64,000 nt of DNA from Bacteroidia bacterium (GCA_033391075.1 JAWPMV010000001.1:2232001-2296000); one strand, 5' to 3'; counted from the first letter of the stretch, positions 51,723-60,984 are shown. Translations and numbers: made by a program. The notes: generated by a model from the sequence alone, not told the origin.

Positions 51723-52619
51723 ATGTGGGAACTCATCAAATCTTTTTTTCAACAACTTTTTGGTACCTCTGAGCCGATCATAGAAGACGCTTCTGACCTG
51801 GGGGAAGAACCAATTGTCATTTCTGAAGAACAACCTTCAGAAGCAGAAATGGCAGAACGTATGCGGAGCCGGGGATTGGGCGGAAGAGGAAGTCGTAGTA
51901 TAGTCGTTGGAGAGGTGATTGATGCAGACGGTGATGCAGGAAGCGATAATATAGTTACGATCAGCAATCCCCGCTTTATGTGGCTTCTGGATAATGGCCA
52001 TGGGGAATTACAAAATGGAAAACGTTCGCCTTTTTTCGCTGATGGGACTCGCTTTGAGGAATGGGAATTCAATAGAGTAGTGGTGCGGAAAATGGTTGAG
52101 AAATTGGAGCAGGCAGGGGTTCAGTTTAAGAACCTCGTTCCTGAAGATAAAATTGGTTCCTTTCTCTCCGAAAGAGTTGGCCGAGCCAATGCCGCTAAAT
52201 CCGAACTGGGACTGCCCCGTATATTCGTTTCTATCCATGCCAATGCTCTGGGAATGAATGAGTGGAGGAATGGAGCTAAAGGAATAGAAACCTGGCATTA
52301 TCCCGGCAATACAACGGGCGAAAAGTTGGCTTCCGTCTTTCAGGACGAAATCATGAAAGCTCTGCCGGGTTGGGTAGATCGTGGTATTAAAAGCCACCAA
52401 AGAGGTAGTCGTAAAATTTTCTATGTATTGAGAAATACAGCTATGCCAGCAGTTCTCACAGAAAATGGTTTTTATACCGATGAAAATGAAGCAGCCTTAT
52501 TGATGAAGGATGAAATTCGTCAGGCGATAGCCGATGCGCATGTAAATGCCATTCTGAAAGTAGAACAAGATGGCTATGATAATATTCCGGTTTATAAGCC
52601 GCGGATGATTATTGGCTAA
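51723..52619 (+). CDS. N-acetylmuramoyl-L-alanine amidase (Amidase_3), no signal peptide
   Basis: A 298-residue zinc amidase. The catalytic domain starts near residue 80 with the first histidine in WLLDNGHGE; a second ligand is the glutamate in FEEWEFNRVVV, the third the histidine in VSIHANALG, and the catalytic glutamate is in AVLTENGFYTD. Such enzymes split the lactyl-peptide amide bond in peptidoglycan. The N-terminus (MWELIKSFFQQLFGT) is amphipathic and not a clear signal peptide, and residues 20-75 are acidic and then Gly/Arg-rich. Export route is therefore unclear. Either the enzyme is released by an unusual route or the start lies elsewhere; the -7 box supports the chosen start. Confidence 0.87.
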   Translation: MWELIKSFFQQLFGTSEPIIEDASDLGEEPIVISEEQPSEAEMAERMRSRGLGGRGSRSIVVGEVIDADGDAGSDNIVTISNPRFMWLLDNGHGELQNGKRSPFFADGTRFEEWEFNRVVVRKMVEKLEQAGVQFKNLVPEDKIGSFLSERVGRANAAKSELGLPRIFVSIHANALGMNEWRNGAKGIETWHYPGNTTGEKLASVFQDEIMKALPGWVDRGIKSHQRGSRKIFYVLRNTAMPAVLTENGFYTDENEAALLMKDEIRQAIADAHVNAILKVEQDGYDNIPVYKPRMIIG

Positions 52620-52915
52620 ATAATCGTAAGCAAATTGTGTCATCTCGAGCGCAGTCAAGGGACTTCATTTATTCTACCATTTATTTTCCAAATCCGTATA
52701 AGAGGAGTAAAGGATAAGGGGTGATAGGTAGACCATTTGAAAGCATATTTCCCTACCTGCTATTTTCTTTGTTTCGGCATCTCTTATACCTCTTGAACAC
52801 CAAGCAGTTCGTCCTTAAATTAGCCTACTTGAACAAAAGATCGTAACTTGCGTTTTAGTACATTTGGATATATAAGGATATCCATTCCCCATTCAAAATC
52901 TCAGACATCAAGCTC
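52620..52915. other. Intergenic region before nfu with a repeat remnant
   Basis: Nothing coding is seen in these 296 bases. At 52638-52662 lies TGTCATCTCGAGCGCAGTCA followed by AGGGA, a form of the TGTCA-type intergenic repeat common in Bacteroidota, here without a matching right end. Confidence 0.4.
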
Positions 52916-53467
52916 ATGATATATACAGAAATCACCCCCAATCCCTCTTCCCTGAAATTTGTGGTAGATCGCCATCTTATCAAAAATGGCAATAGCGCAG
53001 ATTGTCCTACTGTGGAAGAAACGGAAAACGTACCCGTTGCAAAGAAACTCTTTGATTTCAAGTTTGTAGAACGTGTATTCGTTGGGGCTAACTTTATCAC
53101 TATCACAAAAGACGCAGCTTTCCAGTGGGAAGAGATTATCCCCATTGTAAAGGATTTCCTCAAAGCTTTCTTTGAAAGTGGTCAGGAAGCGGTTACAGGC
53201 CCTTATACCGAAGCTCCTGTACAAGAAGAAATAGACGAAAGTGATGTAACGCAAAGAATCAAAGCCCTGCTAGCTAGCCATGTTAGGCCTGCAGTTGCTT
53301 CAGATGGGGGAGACATCATTTATGATGACTTTGTAGATGGTATTCTAAAGTTGCGTTTGCAAGGAAGTTGCTCCGGTTGCCCTTCATCAACTCTTACGTT
53401 GAAAAATGGAATCGAAGGACTCATGACTCGCATGATTCCTGAAGTTAAGTCTGTAGAGGCTATCTAA
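52916..53467 (+). CDS. Nfu-type iron-sulfur cluster scaffold protein
   Basis: A 183-residue two-domain protein. The N-terminal Nfu domain opens YTEITPNPSSLKFVVDR. The C-terminal NifU-like domain (from about 105) has RPAVASDGGDI and the cluster-binding C-x-x-C of LQGSCSGCPSSTLTLK, near residues 153-156. Nfu proteins deliver 4Fe-4S clusters to target proteins. The many iron-sulfur enzymes of this window (mqnE, moaA, nuoE) would be possible clients, which is only suggestion. The gene overlaps the convergent DUF4230 gene by four bases. Confidence 0.9.
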   Translation: MIYTEITPNPSSLKFVVDRHLIKNGNSADCPTVEETENVPVAKKLFDFKFVERVFVGANFITITKDAAFQWEEIIPIVKDFLKAFFESGQEAVTGPYTEAPVQEEIDESDVTQRIKALLASHVRPAVASDGGDIIYDDFVDGILKLRLQGSCSGCPSSTLTLKNGIEGLMTRMIPEVKSVEAI

Positions 53468-54852
53468 TTATTTCCTGAACTCGGTACCGCTTGCGTATCT
53501 GAAATCGATCGACTATTGATCGAACGGGTTTTCTGTGCATCTTCTTTCAGCAGAATGTCCAGAGAATCACTCAGGTTTTTCAATTCTGTACTATCCGGAC
53601 CGCTGAATTCCTCAATCGGACTACTTGCACTTTCTGCTTCAGCAAAGCCTACATTGAATCCGGTAGATTTGCCGACATCTCTGATATAGTCGTGAGCCAT
53701 GCGATTGGTTTCGTCTAATATGCCAGATTCAATTGCTTTTTTTCTGACACGTGATTCTGTTTCTATGATGGCATCTTTGAGTTGCTGGTAGACTTCGAAA
53801 TAAAGACCTTCCTCTGCGGAGGAAAATAGCCCATTCTTTTTCTTCCCGGCCAGAAATCTCTTGGTATTGGACATGCGAATGTACACAGAGTCTGTAATAG
53901 CTTGTGGCATTTGGGTAACGGCCAGAGAATCTCTGCCTATGGTTTCAAATTGCATTTCCTGTAGATTTACCATACCAGTCACTTCCGCTGAAACTACTAC
54001 CAGCAATTTGGGCAATGGATCTCCTTCCAATTTCTCTAATTCTGCCCTGGCTTCCAGGAGGTCTTCTTCTTCTTTCTCCAGCTCACCCCTCAATTTCAAG
54101 ACCTTCTGAGCTGCATCCTGAAAATTATTCTCAGCCTTTCGTTTTACATCTTTCAAGTCTTTCCGCAATACTTTAGATTGCCTGGACATCTGCTGGAAAA
54201 CCTTCTTTTTGCTATCTCGCAATTCTTTGAATCGTTTTGCCTTGAGGTCCATGACCTTCATGATGTCTTCCTGCAATTCTTTTTGACGTTGCTTCATGAA
54301 TCTTCGGTCTCGGTTCCTCGTTCCCGGGCCCGGTTCATTCAGGCGATATTCCTGAATCATCTTGCGAATCCTGCCCTCAAAAAGCCCTTGTCTCTGAGGA
54401 CTCATTTTCATCAACTTTTTGAAGTTGCCAACATCAAATTTGTCTAAAGAATCACTCAAGGCGAGTAAATCATCCTCTATTCGGATCAAGGTCGTATCTA
54501 TGGCTTCATGTGACTCGATGGCCCTTTCCATTTTTATTTTCAAACTGTCTCGAATCAATTCTGCGAAAATCACTGAGCGTTTGGCTTCTTCTACTTTGTC
54601 CTCGGCTTTATTGACCAGTTTTTGTAAACGATCAGAGGTGCCAATGGCTACAATTTCTTCATAGAAATAGGAGACCAGGCGAAGGTTCTCGACGTATTCG
54701 ATTTTTTGGAACAAGGAAGTAACCTGTATCTGTTCATCGGTCTTATTGAAAAAGCGGTTCTTGATCAAAAAGAAAATGACGATGACCAGGGCAAAGGTGA
54801 GTATGTTTCGAAATCCCACCCAGCGGAAAAATGTGATGATGCTAGTTATCAT
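53464..54852 (-). CDS. DUF4230-type membrane protein with long coiled coil
   Basis: A 462-residue protein. One N-terminal membrane segment (ILTFALVIVIFFLIKN, about residues 15-32) is followed by a start of the DUF4230 domain (QVTSLFQKIEYVENLRLVSY). A long charged coiled coil of roughly 200 residues follows (SKKKVFQQMSRQSKVLRKDL and similar). The DUF4230 body then resumes (VVSAEVTGMVNLQEMQFETIG). So the coiled coil seems inserted in the domain. The neighbour upstream is a shorter DUF4230 protein, 6 bases away. Function unknown. Confidence 0.7.
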   Translation of the reverse strand: MITSIITFFRWVGFRNILTFALVIVIFFLIKNRFFNKTDEQIQVTSLFQKIEYVENLRLVSYFYEEIVAIGTSDRLQKLVNKAEDKVEEAKRSVIFAELIRDSLKIKMERAIESHEAIDTTLIRIEDDLLALSDSLDKFDVGNFKKLMKMSPQRQGLFEGRIRKMIQEYRLNEPGPGTRNRDRRFMKQRQKELQEDIMKVMDLKAKRFKELRDSKKKVFQQMSRQSKVLRKDLKDVKRKAENNFQDAAQKVLKLRGELEKEEEDLLEARAELEKLEGDPLPKLLVVVSAEVTGMVNLQEMQFETIGRDSLAVTQMPQAITDSVYIRMSNTKRFLAGKKKNGLFSSAEEGLYFEVYQQLKDAIIETESRVRKKAIESGILDETNRMAHDYIRDVGKSTGFNVGFAEAESASSPIEEFSGPDSTELKNLSDSLDILLKEDAQKTRSINSRSISDTQAVPSSGNN

Positions 54853-54858
54853 AATAGA

Positions 54859-55704
54859 CTAGGGTAGGAGGTTCTTACTTTTTCTCAGGAGGCGAAACAA
54901 ATTCAATTTATACTTTTCCCGTTCTGAGGGTTCAGCTGTATTGATCAATTTCTCATAGATGAAATTGACACTGTCTGTTACCATGATGTTCGGGTTCTCT
55001 TCAAATTCCACCCGATAGCCCAGATTGTTGACCATATTTCTGATGTAGTCCTCTGCTTTATCCTGGGTATCATCCAGGATTCCATTGATGATGGCTCTGT
55101 TTCTAATGTCTGCCCTTGCGCTATCTATGGCAGAACGAATGCGATCATAGGCGGACAAATAATTGGTTTTTCGATCCAGGTTCTCTTTGAATTTTTGCCA
55201 GAAGGAACGTTGGAAGGTGTATTCTTTGGTGTTTTTGAGGCTGATAAGAGTTTGGGAAATCTCGGAAGGAGGAAGCATTACTTTGATCAGGCTGTCTTCT
55301 TCGACGGTAAATTTCAGTTTGGAGAGGTCAATAAAGCCATTAACCTCAGCTGGAGCGACCATCAAAAACTGCAATTTTGGATCATTATTACCTTTTGCCG
55401 GTTTTGTAATCGGAATAATGGTTTCATAATGGTGCTTGACCAGCTGGAGCTCTTTGATCCGCTTGATCGCTTCTACCTTTGAATAGGCAGGATCTACTTT
55501 CTTTTCCTTCCAGATCAGAGGTCTTAAGAGGAAGAAGGCAGCGATAAGTACCCCTACGACGATTACCCCAATGATTGCAGTACTCCAAATATCATCATCG
55601 TCATCTTGCGAATTAGATAAGAGATTCTTGATTTGTTGGAGCAGTTTGGTTTGTTGTTCACTGGCAGGGTCCAAAGACCTCGAATTGCCCGGCTTTTTTG
55701 CCAT
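54859..55704 (-). CDS. DUF4230-domain membrane protein
   Basis: A 281-residue protein with one membrane segment (STAIIGVIVVGVLIAAFFLL, about residues 41-60) preceded by an acidic stretch (NSQDDDDDIW). The rest matches DUF4230: IKRIKELQLVKHHYETIIP, FLMVAPAEVNGFIDLSKLKF and IKVMLPPSEISQTLISLKN. The same final pattern (NGILDDTQDKAEDYIRNMV) occurs in the next gene, NGILDDTQ versus SGILDETN, so the two are paralogues. The role of DUF4230 proteins is unknown. Confidence 0.75.
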   Translation of the reverse strand: MAKKPGNSRSLDPASEQQTKLLQQIKNLLSNSQDDDDDIWSTAIIGVIVVGVLIAAFFLLRPLIWKEKKVDPAYSKVEAIKRIKELQLVKHHYETIIPITKPAKGNNDPKLQFLMVAPAEVNGFIDLSKLKFTVEEDSLIKVMLPPSEISQTLISLKNTKEYTFQRSFWQKFKENLDRKTNYLSAYDRIRSAIDSARADIRNRAIINGILDDTQDKAEDYIRNMVNNLGYRVEFEENPNIMVTDSVNFIYEKLINTAEPSEREKYKLNLFRLLRKSKNLLP

Positions 55705-55824
55705 AGTAAAATTCTTTGTGGAACATAATATACATATTCAGGTATATTATTCTACCATCAAAGGCAAAAAAGCGGCTTTCATGCGTTTAAACGGAAAGAT
55801 TTGTCGGTTTACCTGAGAGAATGC

Positions 55825-56817
55825 TTAAGCATTTTCCTTAGGTACATATGCTTCCAAAAGCTTAAATTCTCCTTTTGGGTGAAGTTCCAGGTAATTGATG
55901 CTTGCAGGAATAAGACTAGCATCACCCAGTTTCATCTCCATTTTTCCTCCAGGATAATTCAATTCCAATTCTCCACCAACACAAACGAGGATAACGAAGG
56001 AATCCAGATCTGAATAATCCCGAGCTATGGATTGGGTACAATGTAACCTTTGGGTAGAGAAATAAGGCGAAGTGACAATAGTATCCGCTGAATTTTCTTT
56101 GGCTTCGTACTCGGTTTTATATTGGGGATAAAAATTGTAGTCAATGGCATCAAGGGCCTGTTCTACATGCAATTCTCTTTTGTTTCCCTCTGCATCTACC
56201 CGATCAAAATCATAAATGCGATAGGTGATGTCTGAAGTTTGCTGAATTTCTGCGAGTAATAATCCTTTCCCTATCGTATGAACCCGTCCTGCGGGTAAGT
56301 AGAATACATCATCTGCATCAACTTCCTCCTGGTTGAGGATTTCTGTTAATCTACCACTTTCAAAATATTCGACATAGGTATTCTTATCCAATTCTCTATT
56401 GAATCCCGCAATCAATTTGGAACCCGGGTCTGCTTGAAAGATATACCACATCTCACTTTTGCCAAAAGAATCGTGGCGTTGACGAGCCAGGGCATCATCG
56501 GGATGAACCTGAATTGAAAGATCTGCATTTGCATCAATAAATTTTACCAAGAGCGGGAACTCATTGCCAAATTTCTCATATACCCTTTCTCCCATCAACT
56601 TCCCTTTATAAGTCTCGATCAAACTTCTCAGGCTTTCACCCGCAAGTTTTCCTTCTTTTACAATGGAAACATTGCCTTTGACTCCGGATATCTCCCAGGT
56701 CTCCCCACAATTGGGTAAGGGGCTGAAGTCTTTACCTAATATTGTACGGATTTTTTCACCGCCCCAGAGCTTGTCTTTAAATATGGTCTCAAAAGTGAGA
56801 GGATATAATTCTTGCAT
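55825..56817 (-). CDS. manA: Class I mannose-6-phosphate isomerase
   Basis: A 330-residue zinc isomerase that interconverts mannose 6-phosphate and fructose 6-phosphate. Metal-binding residues are visible in LVKFIDANADLSIQVHPDD (Q and H) and the conserved SEMWYIFQ glutamate; the histidine in LPAGRVHTIGKG completes the site. The opening YPLTFETIFKDKLWGGEKI matches the short Bacillus/Bacteroidota type of ManA. It may feed GDP-mannose for the glycan cluster at the other end of the window, or mannose catabolism. It is a single gene. Confidence 0.9.
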   Translation of the reverse strand: MQELYPLTFETIFKDKLWGGEKIRTILGKDFSPLPNCGETWEISGVKGNVSIVKEGKLAGESLRSLIETYKGKLMGERVYEKFGNEFPLLVKFIDANADLSIQVHPDDALARQRHDSFGKSEMWYIFQADPGSKLIAGFNRELDKNTYVEYFESGRLTEILNQEEVDADDVFYLPAGRVHTIGKGLLLAEIQQTSDITYRIYDFDRVDAEGNKRELHVEQALDAIDYNFYPQYKTEYEAKENSADTIVTSPYFSTQRLHCTQSIARDYSDLDSFVILVCVGGELELNYPGGKMEMKLGDASLIPASINYLELHPKGEFKLLEAYVPKENA

Positions 56818-56975
56818 CTACATCAATATTCTGCGCAAATATATATTTCAGTCCGCATTCTTTTCCTACATTTTTTCTGTTTGTCTTAAATATCGTCCGA
56901 ATGGAGGAAATGACTTCATATTCTGCCAATGGGAAAAAGCCTTGAAGCATATATACAAGGGCTTCAATTATTTTA

Positions 56976-56983
56976 TATATTTG
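56976..56983 (+). promoter_or_regulatory. -7 promoter box of the methyltransferase gene
   Basis: TATATTTG matches TAnnTTTG and places transcription near 56990, just before the ATG at 57001. The in-frame start at 56929 is upstream of it and is rejected. Confidence 0.5.
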
Positions 56984-57000
56984 AGCATAGCTTTTTCCCT

Positions 57001-57753
57001 ATGGACAGCACACACTGGAAGCGTCTAAACGGCGTTTACCATCTTTCTGAATCCCCCTACGACTTTGAAACTCCTTATATCCGGTATCGGAAAAAGGAGA
57101 GTTATGTCCTTTCGGATGCAGAAGTAAGTGAATTGCCCAAAACTTTCCTGTATAATCTGCATAGAAAAGAATGGGAGTTGAGAAGTAAATCTGTGAAAAG
57201 ACTCTATAACTATCTCAAAAAGAAAGGTGGCAGGGTACGTATTCTGGATTTAGGTTGTGGAAATGGATGGATTACCCATAAGATCGCTCAATTGGAAGGG
57301 GTTGAGGTCTACGGCCTCGATATCAATTTATTTGAATTGGAGCAGGCAGCTCGAGTTTTTCCCGCGGAGAATTTGAAGTTTTGTTATGGGAATGTATATG
57401 AACCCATATTTGAGGATGGAAGTTTTGATTATGTAATCATAGGCGATTCGATTCCTTATTTTTCCAATTTACAGCAATTGATAAACAGATGCAGAAGTTT
57501 GCTGAAAGGTGGAGGGGAAGTTCACATTTTCGATAGTTCCATACATACTGAAAATCAGATCGAAGAGGCTAAAGAGCAGAAAGAATTGTATTTCGAAAAA
57601 CTGGCCTGCTCAGAAATGATGGAATTTTATCACTTTCATATCAAACAGGATTTTTCCCATTATGACTATGAATACCTCTATAGTTATGGTTTTTTCAAGC
57701 GACTCCTGAGAAAGAAAGATTCTCCTTATCCCTGGATCAAGATTGTGAACTGA
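57001..57753 (+). CDS. Class I SAM-dependent methyltransferase
   Basis: A 250-residue methyltransferase. Motif I is RILDLGCGNGWITHKIAQ, followed by the acidic end of strand 2 in VEVYGLDINLFELEQA and motif III-like FEDGSFDYVIIGDSIPYF. An N-terminal region of about 70 residues precedes the Rossmann domain. The C-terminus is aromatic-rich (HYDYEYLYSYGFFKRLL). There is no signal peptide. The methyl acceptor is unknown. It ends at the same point as the convergent amidohydrolase-like gene, with no gap. Confidence 0.85.
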   Translation: MDSTHWKRLNGVYHLSESPYDFETPYIRYRKKESYVLSDAEVSELPKTFLYNLHRKEWELRSKSVKRLYNYLKKKGGRVRILDLGCGNGWITHKIAQLEGVEVYGLDINLFELEQAARVFPAENLKFCYGNVYEPIFEDGSFDYVIIGDSIPYFSNLQQLINRCRSLLKGGGEVHIFDSSIHTENQIEEAKEQKELYFEKLACSEMMEFYHFHIKQDFSHYDYEYLYSYGFFKRLLRKKDSPYPWIKIVN

Positions 57754-59043
57754 TCAATTGATCAATTCCCCTTTATCCATGATTACTTTCCCTTCCTGAA
57801 TCACATACTGAAGTTTTTTTATCTGTGAGATATCTTCCCAGGCTTTGCCTGAGGAAATGAGGATGTCTGCCAGTTTCCCTTCTTCAATACTTCCCAATCT
57901 ATCATCTACTTTTATGGCAATAGCTGCGCCGAGGCTAGCTGCTTTAATTACTTCGGATGCAGGTATTCCCGCTTCTACAAGAAGCTCCATTTCTCTCTGG
58001 ATACTTTTCCCAAAACTTTGGTAGGCTTTATTATCCGTAGCTAATCCAATGGATACGCCAGCTTCATAGAGGCGTTTTACATTCTCAATCTGTTGATTTA
58101 ATAGCTTTTCCTCCTCTTCCAGGGAAGAAAGCATAGGTAGATAGCTTACTTCCTGAGCCTTAAGCAGCTGTACAAGGCTTGTATCCAGTTTTGCCAGGCT
58201 CCCTCCTTCTATGAGTTTTGCTCCTGCATTGACAGCAGTTTTCAATTCCTCATTATTGCCGGTCAGAACACTTGCCCAGATATTTCTTTCATCAGCTTTT
58301 TTAAGTGCTGCTTCTAATATTCCGGCTTCCATGATAGGATACTTTCCCCCAAAGCTTTTAAAAACAAGCTTAAAACCATCCACTTCAAGATTGTTCAGTT
58401 CTTCAACTGCCTCCTGGAGTTCATTGGGGCCGGTTAAACTTCTGACTCCATTCTCCAACATAAACTCATTTCCCTGATATTCAGAAGCAAGGGGATAAGC
58501 TCCCTCTATGCTGAGCATAAGTCCGGCAGCATATATGCGAGGGCCAGCAAGTTTCCCACTAGCCAATTGTTCTCTCAAAACGAGGATATTCTGTGGAGCA
58601 TCTCCTACAGAACGAATACTCGTGATACCAGCTCGATGAAAATTCTTTCGCACTTCTGGTCTTTGTCGGGTAAAGGAAAAGAATTGTTGGAAGGAAGAAA
58701 GTTCCCGGTCTTCCCCACTTGCCCGATAAAACTGAACCCCTAAATCCATAAATGCAGGCATAATATACATCCCCTCAGCATCTATCAGCCAGGCATCTTC
58801 CGGTGCTTCACAATCACTTCCGATACAGCTGATGCTCTCAGCCCGAATGAGGATATTGGTTTTGATTTCAGCTTCATTGAGGCCACTAAAGAGGGTGCCA
58901 TTTTTGATAAATACACTTTTGTATTCAATCTCCTCATGCGCATACATGCCACTGGTGAAACTAAAATAAAGGAAAGCCGAACTCAGGCTCACCAATAGGA
59001 TGATTGCGATCAGTACTTTTCTTAACAAGGAAGAATTATTCAT
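57754..59043 (-). CDS. Amidohydrolase-fold exported protein lacking the metal-binding histidines
   Basis: A 429-residue protein with one N-terminal signal anchor (VLIAIILLVSLSSAFLYFSF). Its fold is that of the amidohydrolase superfamily: the small beta domain (SVFIKNGTLFSGLNEAEIKT), the barrel, and the C-terminal AASLGAAIAIKVDDRLGSIEEGKLADILI. The usual PGFIDxHxH is MPAFMDLGVQF, with G102 and Q104 where histidines belong. The whole protein has only two histidines (in MYAHEE and FHRAG), so the other metal histidines are lost too; the lysine in DGFKLVF and the aspartate in LATDNK remain. It is probably not a metallohydrolase. The reading frame is intact, suggesting a retained non-catalytic role. 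Confidence 0.82.
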   Translation of the reverse strand: MNNSSLLRKVLIAIILLVSLSSAFLYFSFTSGMYAHEEIEYKSVFIKNGTLFSGLNEAEIKTNILIRAESISCIGSDCEAPEDAWLIDAEGMYIMPAFMDLGVQFYRASGEDRELSSFQQFFSFTRQRPEVRKNFHRAGITSIRSVGDAPQNILVLREQLASGKLAGPRIYAAGLMLSIEGAYPLASEYQGNEFMLENGVRSLTGPNELQEAVEELNNLEVDGFKLVFKSFGGKYPIMEAGILEAALKKADERNIWASVLTGNNEELKTAVNAGAKLIEGGSLAKLDTSLVQLLKAQEVSYLPMLSSLEEEEKLLNQQIENVKRLYEAGVSIGLATDNKAYQSFGKSIQREMELLVEAGIPASEVIKAASLGAAIAIKVDDRLGSIEEGKLADILISSGKAWEDISQIKKLQYVIQEGKVIMDKGELIN

Positions 59044-59109
59044 AGAAGCGGCTTTGGATCGTCCGCAAAATTAGGAATAAATTTCAAGGCAGGAAGAAAG
59101 CGACATAAT

Positions 59110-59907
59110 TTATTGAATGCCGAGGAGCTGGAGTTGAAGCGGTTCCAAATCCGCGACACGAGCGTAGATTTGAGGAGCTTCATCTGCATAGATGATGGCG
59201 TTTACCATTTCTACCATATAATTGGAGAAAATTAGAAAAGTTTCTCCTTCATAATCATTGGGCTTTAATTCAATAAAAAGGTCCGGATGAAACTGGATTT
59301 CAATTGGGACACTATTGTAGCCTCGGGTTAAACCTTTGGATTTAAAGCTAACAATCTTCCCTACTGAATTCGGTAAATCCTTTGTTAAGGATCCGAAGTC
59401 TGGATAGGAAACTTCCCACTTATGAATCTTGGCCGCATCATGGAGAGCCTGAAAGCCAAGTTCAAAGGCTTCAAAATGTTGATCTTTTGCCAGAAAAGGT
59501 ATCATTTCCTGAAGAATGTCATTTGCATCTACGACAGGAATGTCCCATTCCAGGCCATAATTAACTTCTACCTTTGCCTGTCTATCTTGTTTGGATAATA
59601 AAATGGTAGCACCATTATTGAGACCCGCTTTTCCAGCCTTGAATTCGGTAGATGCCTGAATCCCCAATTGCTGAATACTCTGTTCTGATTCCAGCTTTTC
59701 GACCGTATATAATCCCAGTTCCAGTCCACTACTATCCGCATAGGCCTGAAGGAGTTTCTCCAATTGCTTTTTTTCTGAATTTTTGAGGATGCTAGCTTTA
59801 TCCAGCACTCGCTTATCAGAAATGCTTTGCTCAGAAGTACGAGTATCTGAGGCACAGCTTTGAAACAAGAGCAGAATGAGGATGATGATACTTGGGAGTT
59901 TATTCAT
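59110..59907 (-). CDS. TPM-domain lipoprotein (YgcG-like)
   Basis: A 265-residue lipoprotein: the signal MNKLPSIIILILLLFQSC ends in a lipobox. The TPM domain (about residues 30-150) has VLDKASILKNSEKKQLEKLL, SGLELGLYTVEKLE and NNGATILLSKQDRQAKVEVN, then GLEWDIP where the family has GYGLEG-like sequence. Related TPM proteins (YgcG, Psb32) are associated with membrane protein turnover or phosphatase activity. The C-terminal 100 residues are unlike known domains to me. It lies 66 bases after the amidohydrolase-like start. Confidence 0.75.
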   Translation of the reverse strand: MNKLPSIIILILLLFQSCASDTRTSEQSISDKRVLDKASILKNSEKKQLEKLLQAYADSSGLELGLYTVEKLESEQSIQQLGIQASTEFKAGKAGLNNGATILLSKQDRQAKVEVNYGLEWDIPVVDANDILQEMIPFLAKDQHFEAFELGFQALHDAAKIHKWEVSYPDFGSLTKDLPNSVGKIVSFKSKGLTRGYNSVPIEIQFHPDLFIELKPNDYEGETFLIFSNYMVEMVNAIIYADEAPQIYARVADLEPLQLQLLGIQ

Positions 59908-59927
59908 GGGTATTCTAAATGGGCTAT

Positions 59928-60917
59928 CTATCCACCTATGCTTGACATGGACTCATGTACCTTACCGCTTTTTGAGCGTTTGGCCTGGGCTTCGAATCCA
60001 TCTTTCGCCCTCTTTTGAAATAAGTCAAGGAAAGTATCCCTGATCTTTTCATTGGGAGAGCCATCTCTTAGCATTTCTATCATATTAAATACGCCCTCAT
60101 CATAGAGGCAGGTTTTGATCTCTCCTTTGGGAGTAATGCGTATTCTATTGCAAGATCCACAGAAGGTACGACTAAATGCAGGTATGACACCTATACTACC
60201 AGCGAATCCCGGAATTTGATAATTGAAAGAAGTACTATTAGGCCCGTCATCCAATTTATTTAATTCGGGGAATTCTGTTTTTATATGTTCAAGAATTCTT
60301 TTGTGATTCCATTTTAGTCCACTTCCATCTCTACCAGTTCCATTGAAAGGCATTTCTTCAATAAAGCGAATACCGACCTTATTCTTCTCTGTAAATCGGG
60401 CAAAAGGCAGGATGTCTTCTGTGTTTTTTCCTTCCATCACCACCGCATTGACTTTGGTTTTTATACCAGCGTCTAGTAAAGCATACAGGCAGTCCAGAAC
60501 TTTGGGATGCTCGTTCCTTCGTGTGATGGTAAAAAATCGTTCAGGATCAAGGGTATCCATGCTTAAATTCACGGAATCAATTCTGATCTTTTTTAAGAGC
60601 GGAAGGTATCGTTTAGTTAATACTCCATTGGTTGTAATGTGAATCGATTCAATACCTTCGGTTTCTCTTAATTTTTCCAGGAATTCTGACAGGCCTTTTC
60701 TGACAAATGGCTCTCCACCGGTAATGCGGACTTTTGAAATACCCATGCTTGCCAAAATTTCGACTAGCCTAAGCATTTCCTCATAGGTTAGCAATTCTGC
60801 ACGTGGTACATATTCTATTCCCTCAGCCGGCATACAATAAAAGCAACGCAAGTTGCACCTGTCTGTTACCGCGAGCCTCACATAGTTGAGTAATCTTCCG
60901 TGATTATCTAACAGCAT
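59928..60917 (-). CDS. moaA: GTP 3',8-cyclase (molybdopterin synthesis)
   Basis: A 329-residue radical SAM enzyme making (8S)-3',8-cyclo-7,8-dihydroguanosine triphosphate, the first step of molybdenum cofactor synthesis. The first cluster site is C21-x3-C25-x2-C28 in CNLRCFYCM, and the second is in FCGSCNRIRITPKGEIKTC near the C-terminus; the essential terminal GG is present (SMSSIGG). The ATG at 60917 gives the normal opening MLLDNHGRLLNYVRLAVTDRC; one at 60944 would add nine residues. moaD and moaE are on the opposite strand 1.4 kb away. Confidence 0.95.
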   Translation of the reverse strand: MLLDNHGRLLNYVRLAVTDRCNLRCFYCMPAEGIEYVPRAELLTYEEMLRLVEILASMGISKVRITGGEPFVRKGLSEFLEKLRETEGIESIHITTNGVLTKRYLPLLKKIRIDSVNLSMDTLDPERFFTITRRNEHPKVLDCLYALLDAGIKTKVNAVVMEGKNTEDILPFARFTEKNKVGIRFIEEMPFNGTGRDGSGLKWNHKRILEHIKTEFPELNKLDDGPNSTSFNYQIPGFAGSIGVIPAFSRTFCGSCNRIRITPKGEIKTCLYDEGVFNMIEMLRDGSPNEKIRDTFLDLFQKRAKDGFEAQAKRSKSGKVHESMSSIGG

Positions 60918-60984
60918 ATCTGCAAGATAAAAAATCAAAGGCATTATTCTTGTAAAAATTAGAGCGGTAAGTTCTAATTAATAC

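Noticed and set aside
51574-51783. Plus-strand open frame bridging the vWA gene and the amidase gene
   Set aside because: It crosses the hairpin terminator and the -7 box and overlaps both real genes in another frame.
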